DNA of 64,000 nucleotides, taken from contig JAEHOE010000088.1 of NCBI GenBank assembly GCA_016858145.1, positions 248,001-312,000 of the forward strand. The letters are read 5' to 3'. Within the stretch, counting starts at the first letter, position 1. Each line of letters opens with the position of its first letter. This document shows positions 12,520 to 24,729 of this stretch, one piece after another. The stretch is from Edaphochlamys debaryana. Taxonomy: Eukaryota > Chlorophyta > Chlorophyceae > Chlamydomonadales. The translations under genes and the position numbers were made by a program. The notes under the pieces are model-generated. The model searched no databases. It was given only the letters and a program-made list of their open reading frames with translations, and was not told the DNA's origin.

Positions 12520-14211
12520 ATGATGTCGCGGAGAACTCTTGCACTCATCGGAGTGCTCCTCCTCAGCGGCGTCCTGCTCGCATCAGCAGCACCCAAGGAG
12601 GGCTCGAAGAAGGGGTCAAAGAAGGGATTCGTGTAAGTTCCGGGTGTCACTAGTGGGCGCTACGGCCCCGCAATCTCCGTTGCTGCACGCAGCGATCTGA
12701 GACCACATGTCTGTCCCCTCCCAGCTCCACGTTTGAGCTGGATGGAGCTCGGTGGGCCATTCATAAGAACGATGAGGGGGTGAGTCGGCATGCGGCGACG
12801 CCATGCGCGCGTGCTCAGTCTGCTCCGCATGTTCGTGTTCGTCTTTCAATGGCAGCAGCCCATGCATTTGGGAGATGGGTGCAGTTGATTCCGCGGGCCG
12901 TGGCGGCGACGTGAACGGCCCGCCCACCCCACCTGGCATTGCCCCACACCACCACCACCGCCACCACCACCCCAAAAACCCTTCCGCTTGCAAGCTTCTT
13001 GCCAAGCGGCCCTGCTTATCACCCCCACTCTCCCTGGCTGCCACCCATACGCAGCGCGCCTTCTTCTACAACGAGGCCACTGGCTCCACCTCCTGGACCG
13101 ACCCCCGCGTGGAGCCGCTCAGCAGCAGCGACCGCATGCTGGTAATGGCTATGTTCGCTGCGCCCTTTGTGCTCATGATTGCCGGTGCCGTGGTCTACGT
13201 GCTGTGGGTGCGGGTGAGTGGCAATCCCGAGTGGTACGGAGGGCGCAGGGGTCGGCAGGGATGTGGGTGCGGGTGGGGTCATGTGGGTTGGCTCCAGGGT
13301 CGTGGTGGTGGTCGGTGGCGGGCTGGCGGCGTCGGGGCGGAGGGGTCATGTGGGTTGGGCAGGGAAGGTCGGGACTCGGCCCCCTGGGTGGCGACATGAA
13401 GGGCAGGGCTCAAGTTGTGCACTACGGAGGAGGCACAACGTGGTGGTGAGGTTTGGCACATGGTGCATAACAGTTTCCGGCACAGCTAGAGGCGGTCCCT
13501 CACGTCTTCAGGTGGGGCCACCCAGCGCCCCCAGGTGCCACCAACCCCAGGACCCATGCGATGCATACCTCATCTGACCGTTCCCTCGACCGGCCTCACC
13601 TCCTCTGCCCTCTTCCCTGCCCGCCTCCTGATGTGCCATGACTGCTGCTCTCACGTTCCCGTCCTCACCGCCGAACCCCCCCCCCCCCCAATCCCGTCGC
13701 GCAACCCTCCACCCCAGCACCCCGACACCCTCTCCCCCCTCCCGCCTCCCCCCCGCCAACCCCCAGTACCACCACCCCGAGCTGCTTAAGCCCAAGAAGA
13801 AGGTCAAGGGCCGCAAGAACTGGTGCGCATGGAGAGGGGGCTGCTGGGGAGGGGCCCTGGGGCTGACGGGAGGTACTTGGCGGCACATGGCGGGCGGGGC
13901 CTTCCCACTGGGAGCCCGCCCGTTCCCTGCTGAGGGTCGGGGAGAGGAAGCGCTGCTGTAGCGCGGGTCCCTCAACGCCGTTGGGCTGAGGGACTGGCCC
14001 ATGGCCGCGCAGGCTGCAGCTGCGAACCCTGCCGGTGGACTGCTGTAGGTCCACGCTACGTCATTCCTGACTCCCACCTCCCCCTCGCCTTCCCCCCTCA
14101 CCACCTCTGCCTGGCAGGGAGAAGGCCCTGGACCCCCCGGGCAACCGCAAGGACCGGGCCCGCAGCGCCTCGCCCCCCGTCGAGGACATCAAGGCCGTCA
14201 AGGCCCAGTAA
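12520..14211 (+). CDS. Single-pass membrane protein with a WW domain
   Basis: 158 residues in five exons: 12520-12632, 12725-12779, 13055-13213, 13767-13822, 14118-14211, all in phase. Begins MMSRR followed by a hydrophobic stretch that reads as a signal peptide with likely cleavage after ASAA. A Lys-rich linker leads to a WW domain at residues about 42-74 with both tryptophans (Trp48, Trp70), FFYNE and the closing DP. A transmembrane helix follows (about 84-107), then a basic cytosolic-type tail rich in Lys. WW domains bind proline-rich peptides. If the N-terminal segment is a signal peptide, the WW domain faces the lumen or outside, which is unusual. Two adjacent ATG codons at the start; the first is used here. 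I do not recognise a named family. Confidence 0.82.
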
Positions 14212-15491
14212 CGAGGCCCGCGGTGGGCGAAGGGGCTGTGGCAGCCGCGTGCCTTTCTTCAGGCGTCAGTGGAACTCAGAAGGACCGCTCGGTTTCGTTG
14301 GCCTTTCGCTTCCCCGTGTGGAGCTGACGGCGTTGGCGCGGACTCCGTCATGCAGGAGTCGTTCGTCTGTGGCCGCGTTGGGGCCGTGCGGTACCGGAGC
14401 CTGCTGCGTATTCCCGTGTGGAGCCGGGGCCGTTGGTGGGCACCGTCATGCAGGAGCCACACGTCTGTGGCCGCGTTTGGGCTGTGGAATCGTGGAGCCT
14501 GCACGCAGCGTCGGGAGTGACAGCTGTGCCGGGGCGCTGACGCGGCGAAGCAGCAGTCAGGCTCGGGCTTTGGCAGAGAAGCTGTGAGCCCCTCGCCTGC
14601 CTGGTGTGGTTTGTGGGTCGTGCGAGCCGGGTCCAGTGTCGGGCTGATCCCTGGTTGGGTGTGGGGTATTCTGTATGGTGGGAGGGGAGAAGCGAGCGAA
14701 CAAGCCGGACCCGGGCAGGTGCGCCCTTTCACGTGAATGGTTGATGGGGCCGGGGGCGTGGTCATGGGGACAAGGGTCAAGTCATGACAAGGTTTAAGTC
14801 ATGTGGCGAGCATGGGGAGGACTGGAAGTTGGCCTTCCGTTCGGCGGCCTCACCTTCGTGCCGTCAAGATGTGCGTCCTCGGTGCTGGCCCACACCAGCA
14901 CACACCCCTTCCCTCTGGGTCGAACCGTTGAAGCCCCTCAACCGCAGCAGTCCCAGGCCTACCGCCGGTATCAGGACTTCAGGAGGAACCAATCCCAGCC
15001 CGCTCCGGCTGCGTGTACCGCGCTGCCCATGCACACTGCTGAGGGCGGGTACGGGCCAGCGCAGCGGCCTGCTGCTGCAAAGACCGGAGAGGCGGCCAGG
15101 CGGGGAATAGCGTTAAGAGGCAAGGGACTTCACCTGCCCCATCCGACCTCCCCTGCAGAAGTTTCTCGTCCTCTGTAGTGGTACACAGAGGGGGCGGAGC
15201 GGTGAGGGAGGATGCACGGCGTGTGGCGCTGGTGAGGAGGGGCCGCGTGCAGCTGGCCACCGGGTTTATGGTCAGCCCTCGCGATCCCGCGCTTAGGCCG
15301 CCCGATTACTCCGCAGGCCCCCATCCTTACCCCACATCGTCTGCAGTTTGGTGACAGTAGCTCCAGGCAATCTTCTCAGAAGGTTATTCCTCTCTAGGGC
15401 TGGCGCGCACGCTGGACTCCACTTCCGATGAGCGACGAGCGTGCGGTCTGCGGGCCGCGCTTGCGCACATAGCAGCTTCCTGGGGGCTAAG
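14212..15491. other. Intergenic between WW-domain gene and DENN gene
   Basis: 1.28 kb with no supportable gene. Holds the WW gene 3' UTR and the DENN upstream region. Contains a two-copy direct repeat near its left end; otherwise nothing recognised. Confidence 0.55.
14310..14490 (+). repeat. Two-copy tandem repeat, about 100-base period
   Basis: Blocks starting near 14310 and 14410 share CCGTGTGGAGC, CCGTCATGCAGGAG and GTCTGTGGCCGCGTT in the same order and spacing, with substitutions between copies. Confidence 0.75.
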
Positions 15492-18400
15492 ATGCTTTCC
15501 ATACTGAGCGGCGGTATTGGCGGTGCTGGCGGGAGCACAGCGGCAGTGGCCAAGAAAGATGAGCCCGACAAGAGCTCATCCACGTTTCTCAAGTTCGGAA
15601 AGAGCTTGGCGGGGATGTTCAAGACAAAGGCAAGTCGCTGCCCACCCGCACCTGGGCACGGCCCTACCGCCGCGTGCCAGCCATCACTGTCCGTCCATCC
15701 ATTCCCCTCGGCCCCCGCAGAAGGAACCCGAGAAACTGCCCACCGCCGGCGTCAGCATCAACCCCGAGGCGCTGACAGCGCAGAAACGCGAATGGATGGA
15801 CTCGCAGGCGGAGGCGGTGCAGCTGACGCTGGCGACGTGGCCGGAGCACCTGTTCGAGCACTTCTTCGTGATCGTGAGCGCCGCAGTAGCTCTTGGCTGT
15901 AGCATTTGGCAGGATCACCTGGTGCTGCAGCCTATCATAGGCGGAGGGTAGCGCAAGGGTTGAAGTGGAGCAGACGGGATGAGGGCCTTGGTCGTAGGGT
16001 GGGGCCCGGCTGCCGTGCGTGGCCGTCGTGCCATTAATCCACGTGCCGCCTCACGCTTGCAGGGCATGCCTCCTGACGTGGAGATAACCCAGGTCGCTGA
16101 GGATCTGTGCGGTGAGGGGGCACAGGCGCACGTGGCTCTGGCACCTCTTAGTCCGGACCCGCTTGCAAGCCTAGTCACCTGGGGCCCCCCCATGCGGCGG
16201 ACCCCTCCCCGCCATTGCTCGAGGCGCAGTGGCCATGCCCTGCACTCTCTGCACGCTGCCTGCCTCCGGTCCAGTCCGCCGACTCCCGCCGTGCCTCCTC
16301 ACCACCTGCTATCTGCTGCCTGCTTCTCGAGGCGAATTGGGCATGCCCTGCAGTCTCTGTGGGTCCAGCCCGCCGAATCCTGCAACCTGCCAGCAGATGC
16401 TGCCTGCTTCTTTGATGCCCCGCAGAGCAGGAGCGGTGCCGCCAGGAGGAGGGCTCCATGGACGGAAGCAGCGGGGGGCCGCAGCCCGGCGGGGGCCCCT
16501 CGAGCGCCTCGCAGCACCACCAGTACGACAAGGCCCCCCGGCCAGCGTACACGCCGCAGGTAGTTACAGGAAGCTGGACCCGGCATCTTGGAAGTTGAGA
16601 GTTGGGAGTTGAAAGTTGTGGTCGGTACGGGTAAACCTGCAAACACCTGGAGTTTGGAGGGCTGCTCAAGGTGTGGTATCCGTCACGCGCATGAGCTGCC
16701 CATGGCTACCGCACAAGCGTGTGACCGCCCTGCCGTGTGGTCGTACTGTGTGGCTGCCGTACAGGTGCTGTTCCGGCACCCGCCCACCAAGGCCGCTCCC
16801 CTGAGCGACCAAGAGCTGGTGGACCTGTGTTTCCCACACAAGTGGGTCAGGGGAGGGGGAGGGGGAGGGGGAGGGGGAGGGGGAGGGGGAGGGGGAGGGG
16901 GGGCGAGGGGTATGTGGTATGTGGCCTGGTTATTTATTAGTACCTGTCCTTGCCGGCCTGGTTACGGGACACGCGGTCGAAGCTGCCTTCCGCACTTCCG
17001 GGGACCCCCTCTTCCCCCACTCCTCTGTCCCCAGGGTCTCGCCCTACCGCCTGCGCCGCTCCCCCTCCATGTCGTCCCTGCATGAGGTGGTGTACGGCAG
17101 GCAGGCGGCGTCGCGGGATGACCAGTGCTTCATTTTCCTGCTCAAGGTTGGGCCGGGGGCCGGGGGTCTCGCGGGCCGGGGTTGGTCGGGAGCTGGGCTT
17201 TGGCGCCGACGCTGGGCCTGCGGGCGGGCCTGCACTGGTTTAAAGGTGGCGACCGCCAAGCAAATAATCGATGACCTGTAACTCGCGCCGGGTCCCCTCC
17301 GCCGCAGGTTGGCACCAGCCTGCCCCTGTACGGCATCTGCTGCGCCGTACCGGAGATGCTGCATCGCCCGCCGCACCTGGCCCGGCACCTCTACCCCGCC
17401 TGCCGCGCTCCCTTCCGCTCCGTCATGATCGCTGCGCCGCGGGTGTACTGCTTGCTGTCGCACTACCCCTTCTTTGATCTGCACTTCCAGGTACGGCACG
17501 TACGGCACATCTGCAGCACGCGCTCAGCATGTGTGAGGACCATTGGGAGACCGGAACGCGTGGCAAGGCGCCTAAGCAGTCCAATCTAGCATGGGACGGG
17601 GGGCCGTCCTCCCGTGCAACACGACAGGAGAGACATGTGATTGCAAAGCTGTTCAGCGGCTGGATCTGTGGTTGGACACAAGCTGGGCAATGGCCTACTG
17701 GGCATGTCTCGTAACTGAAATGCATTTCTCGACGCAGGTCCTCAACGTCATTCTGGGCATGGAGCGACTGCATCGCACCATCGACTTCAATTCAGAGCAG
17801 GACGCCGCCGCCGCCGCCGCCGCCTCGGGCGCCGGAGCCTACCGCGTCTCCGCCGCCACTCTAATGGGCCTGGGTGCCGCCGCGCCGCCACCGCCGGTGC
17901 CGCTGGCGGCGGCGGCAGCTGCCGGGCCGGCTTCGCCGCCGCAGCATACGACGACGGCCGTTACGGCCCCAGTGGCGTCCGTACCAGTGCCGCCGTCGGC
18001 GGCGGCCGCCGCGGTGGCGGCGGCGGCGGCGGCAGCAGCCAGCCGCGGGTCGAGCGCCGGCGGAGCCTGCGCGGGACCCAGGCGGTACTGCCGTGACTGT
18101 GCGGCCGCTATTGCGGAGATGTACCCTGGACTGGCGCAGCAGCCCGTGGGGTCGCCTGGCGGCGGCGCAGCGGTGGCCGGCGGCGCGGTGGCGGCGCCGA
18201 CAGCAGCGGCGGCGGAGCTGCTACCGCCGGGCGCGGCATGGCGGCGCGTCGCCTCGGGCCGGCACCAGTTACGACCCTCCGGCGGCGGTGCTGGCGCCGG
18301 CGCCGGCGGTGGCGGGACCTCTGGTGGCAGCGCCGGCGGCGGCGCGACGGAGGCGGAGCCCGCGGCGGCGGGGGCCCTGGCGGGAATGTCCAGTCGGCGG

Positions 18401-21400
18401 CTGAGCGACCCTGGCACAGCGCCGCCGTCTGGGCAGGCGTCGCCGAGATGGTCGCCACGACCGTCGGTCGACACGACGACGGCGACGGCAGCGGCGGCGG
18501 CGGCGGGGTTTCGGTCACAGCGGGCGTCCGTCAGCGGCGCCGGCGGGCCCGGGCCGTCGCGTCTGAGTGACGCTGGCGCCGGCATGGGGCCCGCGGAGGG
18601 GCCGCAGCCTAGCGGGAAGTGCCAGGTGTGTCGGATGAAGATGACGCATTCGGGCGTTGCCATGGGCACATTGATAGACAAGGTTAATGAAGGTGCTGTT
18701 TGTACTGCTCCGCTCGGCTCTACTGTGTGCGTGTCGTGCGGATGCAGCGGCCAACCTCGCTTTTGCATCTATGCGAATGAACTCGCAGGTGTGCGGGCGA
18801 TCGCTGGCGGCGCCGGCGGAGGCCATGACGTCGGTTGCGGAGCAGGGCCTGCTCGAGGTGAGCCTGGGCCTGGGCCTGGGCCTGTTGCGTGGGTTTGACG
18901 AGTTTCGCAACTCCTCCAAAATAGGACAGGCCCAATGCCGTCGTGCATGCGTCGCGTGCTGTGTACCCCCACCCCTATCAGCCTGCGTAATCTCTCTCTC
19001 TGTATACCGCGCGTAACCGCCCGCAGGAGGTGGCTGTGGCTCTGGAAGGCGCCCTGGACAAACTGGCTCAGCTGCCCAAGGCCGTCGCCGCCGGTATGCA
19101 GGAGGCGGCGGCGGCGGCCGCCGCCACGCTGCGCATCGGCGGCGACGCCAACCCCACCGCCACCGCCGCCGCCGGCGGGTACGTTCGCGCCGCCAGCAAG
19201 TCCCGCGGCACCCTTAGCACAGGTCGCTCCCTGGTGCTCCCTGGCGCCGGCTCCGACGGACCCAGCGGCGGCGAGGCAGCGGCGGCGGCGACGGCGGCGG
19301 CGGCGCCAGGGACGCGGCGGCATGAGTCACGGCTGAGCAGTGACATGGGCTCGCCGCGCGCCGCGCTGCCGACGGCGCCGTCGGTGGCGGCGGCGTCGGC
19401 GGCGGAGAAGATGTCGGCGCTGGCGGCGAAGGTCAGGAGCTCTCTGAAGGCGCTGCCGCTGACGCTGTCTGGCGGCGGGCCTGGCCTTGCCGCCGCCGTC
19501 GCTGCCGTCGCTGCCGCTGGCGGCGGCGGCGGCGCACCCCCGCGGCGCAGCGGCGGTGGCGGCGTCGCCGGTCCCAACAGCGGCGGCGCCGGCGCCGCCG
19601 GACTGCTGCGGCGGCACAGCCATGACGGCAGCGGCGCCGGCACGCCCGACGGCCTGGTACGACACGAACGCTTTGAGGATGCCGTCGATGTCCCTATCCT
19701 GCCGCCGCCGCCGCCGCCGCCGCCAACAGTACAGGTCGCAGCGTCGCCGCCGGCGGCCCAGCCCGTCGCCGCCGCTGCCGCCGCTCGCAAAGGCGCCTTT
19801 GCAAGCGCCGTCGCCGCCGCCACGGCCGCCGCTGGCGACGCCAGCGGGCAGTCGCCTACCCCGCCTGTTCCACAGCCACAGCCGCCGCCGCCACCTCCGC
19901 CGCCGCTGCCGCCGTCGGTGTTCTCGACCGCTGCGGCCGCCACTGCGGCGGCTCTGACTAATCAGTACGGCAGCGGGCTGTTCGCTGGCTGGCCGCAGGG
20001 CGAGGCCTCTGGTGTCATGGGCGCCGGAGATGAGCTCCGGGGCCTCAGCTTGGTACAGCAGCTCATGCTGAGCGTCAAGCTCCCAACGACAGGTACGAGA
20101 TCTCGCGGGCGTTGCCGTACGGTCCTTGCCCCTGGGCTTTTGATAGTTGTGGACAAGGGTCGTTCTGCTGTGTTATTTTACTGTTTCAGTAGGCACTAGT
20201 TAGGGGCGAGATCTGGTGCGTTGTTGCGACGAGCGTGCGTGGATGGTAGAGCAGCGGAACCGCTCTGCTCCTGCACACTCGTTCTGAAGGCTCTCGCCGT
20301 GTCGTGGACGCTGCGGTCTGCCTCGCCCCCACTCAAACCCCCAACAGGCAGCCCCAGCCTGCCCACCAGCCCGGCCGCCACCGGCGCACTGGCCTCAACC
20401 TCCCGACGGGGCGGCGGCGGTGGCGGCGGCGGCGGCGGCCTCGCGGGCCTGTTCGGACCCGTCGCCGAGGAGGAGCGGCTCGGGGAGACGCCCAACAGCC
20501 CCACGCCTGTGCCGGTCAAGGTACGGGTACGGGTACGGGTACGGGTACGGGTACGGGTACGGGTCTGCGGCTGTGTTTTGGATTGGCTTGGGACCATGGT
20601 TGCGCGGCGGGTCAGTCCGGGTCGGAACGGCTTCACGGCTTGCTTGCACGTCTACGGTACACGTGGGTCTTCCCCTGCTGTGCCCCTGCCCTAGTCAACG
20701 ATACCGGTAGGCGGTTCGGAGTAGGCAGTTGGTTGACGTGTGTCGCGTCCCTCTTCAGGCCGCGACGATCGCTGGTGGCGGCGGCGGCGGCGGCGCAGGT
20801 GGTGGCGGCAGCGGCCCTCGGAAGGGCTGGGACTTTCTGCAGCGGCTCGGCCGCCCGCAGCGGCAGCGGTCCAAGTCCTGCTCGCCCGAGCGAGGCCGCC
20901 GGGCCGGCGGCGGCGGCAGCGCCGCCGTCTCCGCCACCACCAACGACGGAAGCAGCGGCGGCGACGATACGCCCACTGTATCTTACTCGCGCTCGGGGGC
21001 GGCGGCGGCGACGACGACGGCGGGAGCGACCGCCGACGCGAGCAGCGACGGAGCCAGCGAGTCGGCGGCGGCGGCACCACCGCTGGCGGCGGCGGCGCCG
21101 CCAAAGTTGCCGTCGCCGCTGCCGCCTATGAACACGCCTTTTGCGGCCCCAGACGCGGCGGAGCTGCTTCGTGGCACCATCACGCTCCCGCCGATGCCCT
21201 CCCTACCCACCGACGTTGACGTCTCATCTCCCGTGGCCAATGGTCCGTCGGCGGCGGCGGCGCAGAGTGCGATGACGGTCGACGTCAATGGGGATACGGC
21301 GCAACCAAATCACCCCAGGCAGATGCTGCCGCCATTGTCTGGCACCGTCTCCGTCGCGTCAGCGGGGGCGGCGGCGGCGGCGCGCGAAGCCAGCAGTGGC

Positions 21401-24400
21401 GGCGGCGGCGGCGGCGGCACCGACGGCGGTGCGGCGTCGCCAATGAGCTTCTACTCCGCTGCCGACACCGCCGCTGCTGACGTCATCGCCGGCGTCAACG
21501 GCAGCGGCGGCGGCGGCAGCGGCATGACTAACCCTTATGAGTCAGCAACCGCTAGTGGCGACGCCGCGGGGGATGCAAACCTTTCATCTCCCAGCCGCCG
21601 CCGTCAGCAGGAGCGGCGGCTGTCGGTTGATGTCCTACTGCCGGCGGGCTCCGCCACCGGTGACGTCGTACCGGTACGGATGGCGGGCGCGTCATCCTCG
21701 TCGGCGCCGCTGGCGCCGCCGACGCCGCTGTCGGCACCCTCGCCGGCGGCGGCGGCACCCGCGGCGGCGGCGGCAGCGGATCAGCGGCCGCCGCTGCGTG
21801 GCGGCGGCGCCAGCGGCTCCGCCGGGCCGTCGCGGTTCAGCCGAGGGCACCTGCTTGCCTCAAGCACCGCCAGCGGCGGCGCTGCCCCGGCTGGCGGTGA
21901 CGACTCTGCCGACGGTGCCGCCACGGCAGCCGCCGCCGCCGCCGCCGCCAGGCAGCCGCTGTCTGGGCGCAGCAGCGGCAGCCTGGCGTCGCCGCCGCCG
22001 GCGGGGGTGGCGGTGACGGGGGTGGAGATGGCGCACCACTTCTCACCCAGGTGCGGAGACATCGGGCGTTTGGCCATAAACCATGTTGCACCATGTTGTG
22101 CAAGGGGCTATGCCGACCACCATTGCCGCTTGCCGCCACGGGTTTCAGCGGGCCCTTCTTAAAGCATCGACCGAAGTAGCCCGCGAGAGGGGGGTTCGAG
22201 GGCGGTCGCGCCCTATCGCCTCTGGCCTTGCTTCCGGCCGCAAACGTAGCCTCCGCAAAACTTGTTAGGGACGCATAGCATGACGGAAAGCACCTCCCCT
22301 CCTCCCCTCCACACAGGCGGGCGCTTGACCAGCTCTACGACCACCCAGTCATCACGCCGGGTAGGCCAGGCGGAGAGGGCCTGTTTGGTGCCTCTCGCCA
22401 ACACAGTGCCTCACAACCCATCCCCACCGCGTCATTTCGCATTCCGCTGGCAAGCACTCAGCCGTAGCTTGTCGTCCGTCCCGTCATCTCCGTGACCACC
22501 CTCACCGCATGCCCGCCGTACCTTTCCGTACAGGCGAGCAGCTCACGCTGCGGTTCGGCGGCGTGGCGACGCTGCAGTACGTACGACCGGTGCTGGGGCG
22601 GCGGTACACGGTGGTTGGCCCCCCACGTGCCATCGCGGGTTACGCCGAGGCGGAGCTGGCGGAGGGGCTGCAGCACTGGACCACGGCCGTGCTGTGCAGG
22701 TGGGGCCCGCGTTGGGCCCGACGGGGACCGCTCTGTGGCCTGACCCTTGGGGGCTGACGGGCCTGGGCCTGAGGAGCGCAATCCTTTCCGTGACGCTCAC
22801 TGTTCTCTCCCCTCCTCACCGTACCGTTGAGCTCATCCCAACGACCACCGCAACCGCAACGGCAACCCTCCGCACGCCTCAGCCCACTGTAAACCTCAGG
22901 GGCCCATGGCTTGGCCGGGGCCGGGGCTCCCGTCACGGCAGCAGGTCCCATCCCCCCCCAACGGCCCCCCGTCGGCCCCCCCCCCAGGTCCCTGTCCCTG
23001 GGCCTGTGGAGCGCAATCCTCGCCGTGCCTTGACGCCCACCTCCCCTCTCACCACCGTTGAGCTCATCCCAACAATGACCGCAACCCCAAACCCCAAAGC
23101 CCGCAACACCCCTCCCCCCCCCAGGTCCCTGTCCCTCGACAACCTTCTCCTGCTCCTGACCGCCGCCCTGCTGGAGCGGCAGCTGGTCTTCTTCTGCCCG
23201 CACATCTCCGTGCTGTCGTGCTGCGTGCTGGGCCTGCTGCCGCTGCTGCGCCCCTTCGCATGGCAGTCCCTGCTGCTGCCCGTGACGCCGCTCTCCATGG
23301 TGGGCTTCCTGGAGGCGCCCGTGCCCTTCGTGCTGGGCGTGCAGTACAAGACCAGCGACGTCATGGCGCGGTGAGCGTGCGGCGCTGGGGCGTGGGGTGC
23401 AGGGCGTCGGGGCGCGGGATGCTGGGGCGTGGGGAGGCTTCGTCGCGGCGCGGTGATCGTACTGCGCTGGACGCGGGATGCTGGGGCGTTACGGGTGCGG
23501 CGCGCGGCGTGAGTCCCTCGCCATGGCCTAACGCTGCCACCCCGCCCGTCGGCGGAGAAGAGAAGGTGTCTTGTGAAGAAGCCCTCATCCGCGCTCCCTC
23601 CGTGAGCCTTCTCTGCCCATTCTGCCCTACTCTATCTGCTCCCCACGTCCTCCCCTCCAGGTGCTCCAGCCTGGTGCGTGTGAACGTGTACAAGGACCAA
23701 GTCAAGAACGCGGGCGCGGCGCTGCCCTCCCTGCCCGGGCTCAAGCGCCTGGCGGCCGCCCTGGGACCCCACCACGCGGCGCTGCGTCGGCTGCTGCTGG
23801 AGCGGCAGGGCGCCGGCCCGGGCGCAGGCAGCAGCGGGGGCGGCGGCGCGCCGGCGGGGGCCGCGGGCGCGGGCGGCCCGGGCGGAGCGCGGGGGCACGG
23901 CGAGGCTACGGCTAGCGACGGAGGCCGGTGAGAGAGCAGGAGGGGGTGATGGGGCGCGGGCATGCTGGGGGTTGTCGTTGTGGGGGCACGTCGGAGCGTT
24001 GGCGTCCCACGCTCCCACCCTCCACTCCACCACACCCTACGCACCGCGCCCTCCGGCGGCTGCATCCGTTGGAACGCACCCCACCGCCTCGCGTCAGCAC
24101 CTCTTCACCCTCGCCCCACCTCGCCTACCTGCAACCCACAACCCTCACGAACGTGCGTGCCCCCTCCTCCGTGTTCGGTTCCCCGCAGCTCCCTCCGCGC
24201 CCTGCTGCCCGCCGAGCTGGCCGCCACGTCATCTTTCCTGGGCATCCTGACCGAGCACCTTGCCGCCATGTGCGGGGACCTGCGGCCCCACGTGATCACC
24301 AACGTCGGGCTGCACAAGCGGACAGGTGAGCGCCAGGGAGCTATCTAGAGGGGACTGTTGTGGTGGCGTAAACGGGGAGTTCAAGCACCGAATAAGCGGC

Positions 24401-24729
24401 CGAGGCGAGGTGGCCCCCATCTCCCCGCCGACCCACCTTAGCTTGTCGCTGTGGATGCACGCCTCCTCCCCTAAATATGCTTCCTTTTGCACTGTGTCTT
24501 GACCCCTTACGTGCTGCTGGGGCCGTCCACCCCTTCCTCCTCTGCAGGTGTGCTCATGAAGGAGTCACTCCTCGAGGTGGTCCTGGCCAAGGACCGGCCC
24601 TTCGTGCGGCAGTTTGTGGACACTCAGATGTTTGCGGTGTGGAGCGACGCCATGATCTCGGCTTACTTTGAGGGGTCCTTTGCGACCTCAGACTACCCTC
24701 ACACCGCAGAGTCTGCGGAGCAGCGTTGA
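15492..24729 (+). CDS. DENN-domain protein, predicted Rab GEF, with giant internal linker
   Basis: 1,810 residues in 18 exons: 15492-15629, 15721-15873, 16063-16111, 16426-16559, 16765-16841, 17035-17146, 17308-17490, 17738-18682, 18789-18857, 19027-20092, 20348-20520, 20759-22050, 22317-22360, 22534-22699, 23125-23370, 23661-23927, 24189-24325, 24548-24729. The first in-frame ATG is used. An upstream DENN (longin-like) half spans about 50-305 (WPEHLFEHFFVI, FLLKVGTSLPLYGICC). The core DENN half is about 1465-1625 (LSLDNLLLLLTAALLERQLV, then PFAWQSLLLPVTP and APVPFVLGVQ) and the downstream half runs to the end. DENN proteins activate Rab GTPases in membrane traffic. Between the halves lies a low-complexity Ala/Gly/Pro/Ser linker of about 1,150 residues. 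Intron 1 has a GC donor (AAG then GCAAGT). Which Rab it acts on is unknown. Confidence 0.87.
16850..16906 (+). repeat. (GGGGGA)n hexanucleotide repeat in DENN intron 5
   Basis: About nine G5A units starting eight bases after the exon 5 donor at 16842. Confidence 0.95.
20521..20566 (+). repeat. (GTACGG)n repeat beginning at the DENN exon 11 donor
   Basis: Seven to eight GTACGG units start exactly at the first base of intron 11, so each unit presents a GTACGG 5' splice site in the same phase. Confidence 0.95.
22763..23093 (+). repeat. Duplicated ~95-base block in DENN intron 14
   Basis: Copies at about 22763-22855 and 22999-23093 share GGGCCTG-GGAGCGCAATCCT and GTTGAGCTCATCCCAAC. The second copy is preceded by an echo of the exon 15 acceptor and first bases (CCCCCAGGTCCCTGTCCCT) near 22981. 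Confidence 0.8.

Noticed and set aside
17839..18768. Long antisense open frames opposite DENN exons 8-12 and MLO exons 8-12
   Set aside because: They are shadows of GC-rich alanine/glycine/proline coding sequence on the other strand and show no domain, start context or splice support.
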